From: Conexibacter sp. CPCC 206217
Lineage (GTDB): Bacteria > Actinomycetota > Thermoleophilia > Solirubrobacterales > Solirubrobacteraceae
Reading direction: 5' to 3'
DNA length: 64,000 nt
Assembly (NCBI RefSeq): GCF_030646165.1
Contig: NZ_JAUTDO010000003.1
Span: 434,001 to 498,000, forward strand
The notes under the pieces were generated by a model, which ran no database searches, was not told the DNA's origin, and saw only the letters and a list, made by a program, of their open reading frames with translations. Below, in pieces: positions 59,456 through 64,000 of the stretch. Position numbers and translations under genes: made by a program. Within the stretch, counting starts at the first letter, position 1. Each line of letters opens with the position of its first letter.

Positions 59456-59761
59456 ATGCCCGCGCCACAGAAGAGCCGCCGCCGCAAGCCGCCTGCGGAC
59501 GCCTCCCGCAAGCGCCGCTCCGTCCACAAGGACGTCGCTGCGGCGATCGACTACAAGAACCCGGAGAGCCTCAGACAGTTCCTGACGGAGCGCGGCAAGA
59601 TCAAGGGCCGTCGCATGACCGGCCTCTCGCGCCGCGACCAGTCACTGCTCGCCAGACAGGTCAAGCGCGCCCGTGAGCTGGCGCTGCTGCCGTACGTCGC
59701 GCCGGCCGGCGCCGGTGAGCGCAGCGAGCGCCGCGGCCGCGGCGGCCCGCGCGAGCGCTGA
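59456..59761 (+). CDS. rpsR: Ribosomal protein bS18 (stand-alone gene)
   Basis: 101 residues. The S18 core YKNPESLRQFLTERGKIKGR and RMTGLSRRDQSLLARQVKRA, then RELALLPY, is unmistakable; the N-terminus is basic and lacks the CxxC pair of zinc-type S18. The C-terminus is a Gly/Arg tail. bS18 binds 16S rRNA at the platform with bS6. rpsR usually sits in an rpsF-ssb-rpsR-rplI operon; here it stands alone before a TrmH-like methyltransferase. Whether this is the only copy or a second paralogue cannot be seen from the window. Confidence 0.9.
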   Translation: MPAPQKSRRRKPPADASRKRRSVHKDVAAAIDYKNPESLRQFLTERGKIKGRRMTGLSRRDQSLLARQVKRARELALLPYVAPAGAGERSERRGRGGPRER

Positions 59762-59808
59762 GCAGCACCGCAGCTTTCGCATCGGCTCGCGACGACCCGT
59801 CGCGAGCC

Positions 59809-60531
59809 GTGCTCGAAGGCTTCCACGCGCTGAAGCACGCGCTCCGCTTCGGGGCTGAGATCGACCTTGCGCTGACGAGCGATCCCGACGTGCTCGCCTC
59901 GCTTGCGGCTGCGCTGGCCCCGGACCTCGCCGCGTCGCTGAATTCACTCGTCCAGCCGGTTTCGCGCAAGCAACTTCGCGCACTCGGCTTCACGCAGCCG
60001 CCGCACACCGGCGTCGTCGCGATCGCCCGGCGGCCGGAGTTCTCGTTGGAGCAGGTGTTGGATCGTGCCGCGGCGGACCGCGTCGACGCCGCGCGCCGTC
60101 CCGTCGTCCTGCTCGAAGATCCGCGACACCTCGGGAACGTCGGCGCCGTCGTGCGCGTGGCGGCCGGAGCCGATGCGGCAGCGGTCGTGACGACCGGCGA
60201 GCGCGACCCGTGGGATCCCGCCGCGCTGCGCGGCTCAGCCGGGCTGCACTTCGCACTTCCGGTCGGCCATGCCGGCGACGGCGTGTTCGATCCTGGCCCG
60301 CGGCCGTTGATCGCGCTCGACCCTGACGGCGAGCCGCTGCGCGCCGGCGCGCTGCCGCCCGGCGCGGTGCTGGCGTTCGGCAGCGAGCGGCATGGCCTCA
60401 GCGACGCGCTGCGCGCACGCGCCGACCAGCGCCTGCGGATCCCGATGCGCGCGGGTGTGTCGAGCCTGAACCTCGCGACCGCGGTCGCCGCGGTGCTGTT
60501 CGCGGAGCGGCTCAGCGGGTCAGGCGGCTGA
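59809..60531 (+). CDS. TrmH/SpoU-family RNA 2'-O-methyltransferase
   Basis: 240 residues from GTG 59809. The SPOUT knot motifs are all present: DPRHLGNVGAVVRVAAGA (motif 1, Asn and Arg), VLAFGSERHGLS (motif 2, Glu) and IPMRAGVSSLNLATAVAAVL (motif 3, Ser/Asn). An N-terminal substrate-binding part starts LEGFHALKHALRFG. In-frame codons upstream of the GTG (reading ...DDPSRA) look homologous too, back to a CTG that overlaps the rpsR stop (CTGA at 59758-59761); this could be the true, non-AUG start. It modifies rRNA or tRNA; position unknown. Its end overlaps the convergent TetR gene by 20 bases. Confidence 0.87.
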   Translation: MLEGFHALKHALRFGAEIDLALTSDPDVLASLAAALAPDLAASLNSLVQPVSRKQLRALGFTQPPHTGVVAIARRPEFSLEQVLDRAAADRVDAARRPVVLLEDPRHLGNVGAVVRVAAGADAAAVVTTGERDPWDPAALRGSAGLHFALPVGHAGDGVFDPGPRPLIALDPDGEPLRAGALPPGAVLAFGSERHGLSDALRARADQRLRIPMRAGVSSLNLATAVAAVLFAERLSGSGG

Positions 60532-61120
60532 GCAGTTCGTAGAGGTCGGGGCGGCGCGGGGTCGATCCGCCTGCGAGGGCGTTGACCATCACGCCGTCGG
60601 CGACGGTCGTCAGCTCGCGCGCGGTGACCTGGTCGACGTGCTGCGCCAGCACCAGCGTCAGCAGCTCCGACCAGGCGCGGCTGACCGACTGCAGGTCGGG
60701 CCGGCGCAGCGCGACGAGCTGCAGTTCGTACTCCGCCACGACACGCTCGCGATCGCCGTCGAGCCGAGCGACGAGCAGGTCGCAGAGCGCGTCCGCGATG
60801 TCGGCGCCCTGCGGCACGCTCTCCGACCAGACGACGAGCAGCTCCGCGTACGACGCGGCGCACAACTCCATCGCGGCGCCGAGCAGGTCGTCGAGACCTC
60901 TGAAGTGGTACGTCGTCGAGCCGAGCGGAACGCCCGCGGCCGCCGCGACGTTGCGGTGCGAGACCGAGCCGACGCCCTGCTCCAGCGCGACTCTCAGCGC
61001 GGCCGCAGCGATCCGGTCGCGCCGGCCGGGATCGTTGGGACCGCGGGGCGCGCGTCTGGGTCTCGACGGCGCGGTCGCGCCGGCCGCGGCCGCCGTCCCG
61101 GTGCTGGTCTGGACGCTCAT
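60512..61120 (-). CDS. TetR-family regulator
   Basis: 202 residues. A low-complexity N-terminus is followed by DRIAAAALRVALEQGVGSVS and HRNVAAAAGVPLGSTTYHF, a TetR helix-turn-helix with the characteristic Gly-xx-Tyr-xx-Phe recognition region, then an all-helical ligand domain. The target is unknown; neighbours are trmH (convergent) and tmk (upstream, same strand, own promoter). The TACACT box 7 bases before ATG 61120 fixes the start. Confidence 0.85.
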   Translation of the reverse strand: MSVQTSTGTAAAAGATAPSRPRRAPRGPNDPGRRDRIAAAALRVALEQGVGSVSHRNVAAAAGVPLGSTTYHFRGLDDLLGAAMELCAASYAELLVVWSESVPQGADIADALCDLLVARLDGDRERVVAEYELQLVALRRPDLQSVSRAWSELLTLVLAQHVDQVTARELTTVADGVMVNALAGGSTPRRPDLYELLSRLTR

Positions 61121-61127
61121 CCGCGCG

Positions 61128-61133
61128 AGTGTA
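61128..61133 (-). promoter_or_regulatory. -10 box of the TetR gene at 61120
   Basis: TACACT, 7 bases, then ATG at 61120. Confidence 0.5.
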
Positions 61134-61142
61134 CTTGCGCGC

Positions 61143-61802
61143 CTAGCGAGCCGGTGACTGCTCGATCGCGGCCCAGATCGCGTCCGCGACCTGGTCGATC
61201 GCGCCGCTGCCGTCGACCCGCGCGAGCGGTCCTTCGACGAGGCCCGCGGCGATCGTCTCGCGGTAGCCGCGGTCGACCGCGGCGAGCTGCGCACGCGAGT
61301 GGAACAGCTCGTCGGCGGAGCTGCGCGCGCCGATCCGCTGCAGGCAGGTCTCCGGGTCGACGTCGAGGAAGATCGTCAGATCCGGCGCGAGCGCGTGGCG
61401 GTTCAGCTGCGCGACCCACTCGCGCGAGATCTCGCCGTCGCCGCCGTTGTAGGCGAGCGAGGACAGCACGTAGCGATCGCTGACGACCCAGCCACCGGTC
61501 GCCAACGCCGCGGCGACGCCGTTGACCGGGTTGAAGAGATGGTCCGCGCGGTCGGCCGCGAAGGCGAGCGCGAGCGCGACCGGGTCGAGCCGCAGCCGCC
61601 CCTCGATCGCCTGCCGCAGGACCGCTCCCAGCGGCCCGTTGGTCGGCTCCCGCGTCAGCTCCACCGCGACCGCGCGCCGTTCGCGCAGCGCCGCGGCGAG
61701 CAGCTCCGCCTGCGTCGTCGTCCCAGCCCCGTCGAGCCCCTCGATCACGATGAAGCGGCCCGGCGGCGGTGCGGGGGGCGTGCTGGCGTCGGACTCCGAC
61801 AT
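61143..61802 (-). CDS. tmk: Thymidylate kinase
   Basis: 219 residues, normal length. IVIEGLDGAGTTTQAELLAA is the P-loop, with Thr where most kinases have Lys (GKTT); this GTTT variant occurs in some bacterial TMP kinases. TREPTNGPLGAVLRQ, FAADRADH, VVSDRYVLSSLAYNGG with the DRY region, and FLDVDPETCLQRI complete the family marks. It phosphorylates dTMP to dTDP. The TAGGGT box 7 bases before the ATG supports the start. Divergent from the decarboxylase-like gene. Confidence 0.92.
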   Translation of the reverse strand: MSESDASTPPAPPPGRFIVIEGLDGAGTTTQAELLAAALRERRAVAVELTREPTNGPLGAVLRQAIEGRLRLDPVALALAFAADRADHLFNPVNGVAAALATGGWVVSDRYVLSSLAYNGGDGEISREWVAQLNRHALAPDLTIFLDVDPETCLQRIGARSSADELFHSRAQLAAVDRGYRETIAAGLVEGPLARVDGSGAIDQVADAIWAAIEQSPAR

Positions 61803-61809
61803 GCGCGGG

Positions 61810-61815
61810 ACCCTA
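61810..61815 (-). promoter_or_regulatory. -10 box of tmk
   Basis: TAGGGT, 7 bases, then ATG at 61802. Confidence 0.5.
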
Positions 61816-61923
61816 GCGGCGAGGTGGGACGTGCGCGCGTGGCGACGGCGCGAGCGGACCCGGCTCCGTCCGCCGCGCGCCCCAACCGCCCCGCCGCGTC
61901 TCCCGCTCGTGCGACACTGCATC

Positions 61924-62661
61924 ATGGCCGCAGCCCCGAGCAGCCCGCCGACGACCCATCCGCTGCAACGCGTGGACGGCGTGCCGGAGTGCGCGCTGAG
62001 CGATGCGCTCGCCGCGCGGCTGCCGGATCGCTCGGCGGCGGCGCCATGGCAGACGCGGGTGCAGGCCGTGATGTGGTTTCACCCAGCCGGGACGGCCGCG
62101 CTGGACCAGCTGCCGCCGCGTTTGCGCGGGGAGCGGACGGTGCCGCTGACGATCGGCGCGTTCATCCGCTACCTCGACACGCCCGTCGGCGCCTACAGCG
62201 AGGTGCTGGCGTCGCCGCTGCTGCTGGCGCGCGCCCCGCTGCCGGCCGCCGTCGTGCCGTTCATCGCGGTCGACTCGCTCGCCTCGATCCACGGCGGCCG
62301 CGCGAACTGGGCGCTGCCGAAGACGCTCGCGGCGTTCGAATGGACCGCCACGCCCGACCAGCTCGGCCGGACCGCCTTCTCGGTCCACGGCAAGGGCACG
62401 CACGGCTCGCTCGCGTGGTCGGTCGACGCCGCGGTCTCCCCTCGCCGCCGGCGGCTGCCGGTCCGCTTCCCCCTGCGCGACGTGCAGCTGACGCCGGACG
62501 GGCGCGAGCTGGACATCCCGATCGCAGTCGCCGGCCGCGGGCAGCTCGCGACCGTCGCGATCCGCAGCGACGGCCCGTCGCTCCCATCCTGGCTGCTCGC
62601 CGGCCGACACCGGGCGATCGTCCTGCCGCAGGCCCGCATGACCTTCGGCGCGCCGCGCTGA
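61924..62661 (+). CDS. Acetoacetate-decarboxylase-like protein
   Basis: 245 residues of the ADC superfamily. TIGAFIRYLDTPVGAYSEVLAS and VPFIAVDSLASIHGGRANWALPKTLAAFEW match the pattern in which GR..WG.PK holds the Schiff-base Lys region; the end QARMTFGAPR is typical. Many such distant members are not decarboxylases but lyases or hydratases, so the reaction is open. The ATG lies two codons inside an open frame with no clear ribosome site. A stable hairpin follows the gene. Confidence 0.72.
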   Translation: MAAAPSSPPTTHPLQRVDGVPECALSDALAARLPDRSAAAPWQTRVQAVMWFHPAGTAALDQLPPRLRGERTVPLTIGAFIRYLDTPVGAYSEVLASPLLLARAPLPAAVVPFIAVDSLASIHGGRANWALPKTLAAFEWTATPDQLGRTAFSVHGKGTHGSLAWSVDAAVSPRRRRLPVRFPLRDVQLTPDGRELDIPIAVAGRGQLATVAIRSDGPSLPSWLLAGRHRAIVLPQARMTFGAPR

Positions 62662-62687
62662 AGCGGGCGGCCAGCGCCTCGTTCCGA

Positions 62688-62704
62688 CCGAGGACCGAAG
62701 GATT
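62688..62704. repeat. Copy 2 of the CCGAGGACCGAAGGATT element
   Basis: 17 bases identical to 25867-25883. Here the 3' pairing arm is missing and an unrelated hairpin (62716-62739) follows. It lies between two convergent genes. Confidence 0.6.
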
Positions 62705-62715
62705 GCTGTCGTGCA

Positions 62716-62739
62716 GCAGCAGCGAACGTGCGCTGCTGC
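62716..62739. terminator. Hairpin between convergent genes
   Basis: GCAGCAGCG / CGCTGCTGC, 9 perfect pairs with a 6-base loop, between the 3' ends of the decarboxylase-like gene (62661) and the MFS gene (62746). No T-run; a likely bidirectional terminator. Confidence 0.5.
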
Positions 62740-62745
62740 GTCCCC

Positions 62746-63945
62746 TCACCCCTCCGCGGCGACCACCGCGCTGCGCCGGGCGCTCAGGCGCCGCTCCAGC
62801 AGCCACAGGCCGAGCGCGATCACGGTCGTTGCGACGCCGACCGCGCTGACGGCGTCCCAGCCGCCGAAGTCCCACAGCGCGGACGCGAGGCCGGAGCCGA
62901 GCGCGGCGGCGATGAAGTTGCCGGTCATGTACGCCGTCGTCAGGCGGCTGCGCGCCTCCGGGCGCAGCGCATAGATGACCGACTGGTTGGTGATGTGCTG
63001 GCCCTGGACGCCGAGGTCGAGCACGAGCAGGCCGGCGATCAGCGGCACGACCGAGCTGCCGCCGAGGTCCAAGAGGATCCATCCCGCGCAGATCGCGAGC
63101 CAGAAGCAGGCGGTCGCCGCGCGCGCGAGGCCGCGGTCGGCGAGCCGGCCGGCGCCCTGGGCGGTCAGCGCTCCCACCAGGCCCGCGAGCCCGAACAGGC
63201 CGATCGTCCCCTCCGAGTAGTTGTAGGGATCGCCGCTCAGCAGGAACGTCAACGAGGTCCACAGCAGCGTGAACGTCAGCATCCCGAGCGCGCCGTAGCC
63301 CATCCGCAGCCGCAGCGCCGGCTCCTCGCGCACGAGCGTGACGAGCGAGCGCAGCAGCTCCCTGTAGGGCGTGTCGGCGCGTGGGCCGAGCACGGGCAGC
63401 GCCCGCCACAGCGCTCCCGCCAGCACGACCATCAGGACCGCGGCGAGCGCGTAGATCGAGCGCCAGCCAGCCAGTTCGGCGACGAAGCCGCTGACGGTGC
63501 GGGCGAGCAGGATGCCGATCAGCAGGCCGCTCATGACGGTGCCGACGACCTTGCCGCGCTCCTCGTCGGCGGCGAGGTCGCCGGCGAACGGCACGAAGAT
63601 CTGCGTCACGACGGAGGTCACGCCGACGACCGTTATCGCCAGCAGCAGCGGGCCGATCCCCGGTGCCAGCGCTGCCGCGGCGAGCGCGGCGGCGCAGATC
63701 AGCAGCATCCGCACGATCAGCGTGCGCCGCTCGACGAGGTCGCCGAGCGGGACCAGCAGCAGCAGTCCGGCGGCGTAGCCGACCTGCGAGAACGTGACGA
63801 TCAGCCCGGCAAGGCCGACGCTGGTGCCGAGCTTGTCGGCGATCACGTCCAGCAGCGGCTGCGCGTAGTAGAGGTTCGCGACCGTCGTGCCGGTCGCGAA
63901 CGCCAGCAGCAGCACGAGGCGGCGGTCGAGGTGTTGTTTCGGCAC
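62746..63945 (-). CDS. MFS transporter (YbfB/YcaD-like drug or sugar efflux type)
   Basis: 399 residues with twelve hydrophobic segments. The loop motif VPLGDLVERRTLIVRMLLI corresponds to MFS motif A, and TGTTVANLYYAQPLLDVIAD in helix 1 is typical of a bacterial group often annotated as drug-efflux permeases. Substrate unknown. GTG start supported by TAGGTT 6 bases upstream. Monocistronic, convergent with the decarboxylase-like gene. Confidence 0.85.
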   Translation of the reverse strand: MPKQHLDRRLVLLLAFATGTTVANLYYAQPLLDVIADKLGTSVGLAGLIVTFSQVGYAAGLLLLVPLGDLVERRTLIVRMLLICAAALAAAALAPGIGPLLLAITVVGVTSVVTQIFVPFAGDLAADEERGKVVGTVMSGLLIGILLARTVSGFVAELAGWRSIYALAAVLMVVLAGALWRALPVLGPRADTPYRELLRSLVTLVREEPALRLRMGYGALGMLTFTLLWTSLTFLLSGDPYNYSEGTIGLFGLAGLVGALTAQGAGRLADRGLARAATACFWLAICAGWILLDLGGSSVVPLIAGLLVLDLGVQGQHITNQSVIYALRPEARSRLTTAYMTGNFIAAALGSGLASALWDFGGWDAVSAVGVATTVIALGLWLLERRLSARRSAVVAAEG

Positions 63946-63951
63946 CGTTCA

Positions 63952-63957
63952 AACCTA
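63952..63957 (-). promoter_or_regulatory. -10 box of the last MFS gene
   Basis: TAGGTT, 6 bases, then GTG at 63945. Confidence 0.45.
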
Positions 63958-64000
63958 GCGCCGCGCCGTCGCGCGGCCCCGCCCGACCATTCGTCCGTTT

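Overview
The window is very G+C-rich, gene-dense, non-plasmid-like chromosome. Housekeeping genes dominate (aroC, a fused aroK-aroB, aroQ, aroE, alaS, ruvX, mltG, aspS, hisS, mnmA, tmk, efp). There are no transposases, phage genes or CRISPR arrays. Gene order, codon use, TANNNT -10 boxes set almost directly against start codons, and several lineage-specific secreted proteins with Arg-rich tails point to a deep-branching actinobacterium of the Thermoleophilia / Solirubrobacterales (Conexibacter-like) type. That placement is an inference from gene content; no 16S gene is present.

Layout. 1-8.5 kb: the 5' end of efp, a formylglycine-generating enzyme, a TRIC-type channel, a PAP2 phosphatase and an MFS exporter, then the leftward operon aroC > aroKB (fusion) > aroQ > Xaa-Pro peptidase, joined by overlapping stop/start codons. 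8.5-11.5 kb: a divergon of a FadR-type regulator plus GlcD-like FAD oxidase facing a PfpI/DJ-1 protein, with two FadR-type operators lying on both promoters. 11.5-13.1 kb: prepilin peptidase, a CxxCxGxG protein and an O-methyltransferase. 13.4-17.3 kb: a copper module, csoR divergent from copZ > His-rich secreted protein > copA. 17.3-20 kb: a RES/Xre toxin-antitoxin pair, a small unknown gene, a DNA-binding coiled-coil protein and a gene-poor stretch with DnaA-box-like sites. 20-26 kb: alaS > ruvX > mltG > aroE, the other half of the locus that in many actinobacteria runs straight into aroC.

26-34 kb: a 2-hydroxyacid dehydrogenase, two large secreted proteins of unknown function and mnmA carrying an IscU/NifU-like N-terminal domain. 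34-42 kb: a membrane protein, aspS, hisS, a glyoxalase-II-like hydrolase, a lipoprotein, a formiminotransferase/aminopeptidase pair and an aldo-keto reductase. 42-50 kb: an enoyl-reductase-like protein, 3-methyladenine glycosylase, a large hybrid histidine kinase, tRNA-Met(CAT) with a classical terminator, and a soluble chemoreceptor built from four near-identical 139-residue PAS repeats. 50-64 kb: short-chain dehydrogenase, PhzF-like protein, secreted TSP3-repeat protein, an ECF sigma factor (SnoaL-like tail) whose 3' end overlaps a convergent STAS gene, a luciferase-like monooxygenase, two TetR regulators, an amidase, an S18 gene coupled to a TrmH methyltransferase, tmk, an acetoacetate-decarboxylase-like gene and an MFS transporter.

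The most interesting points are the FadR/GlcD-PfpI divergon (a possible glyoxal/methylglyoxal to hydroxyacid to oxoacid route), the widespread leaderless-type starts, the IscU-MnmA fusion, the tandem PAS chemoreceptor and the S18-TrmH coupling.
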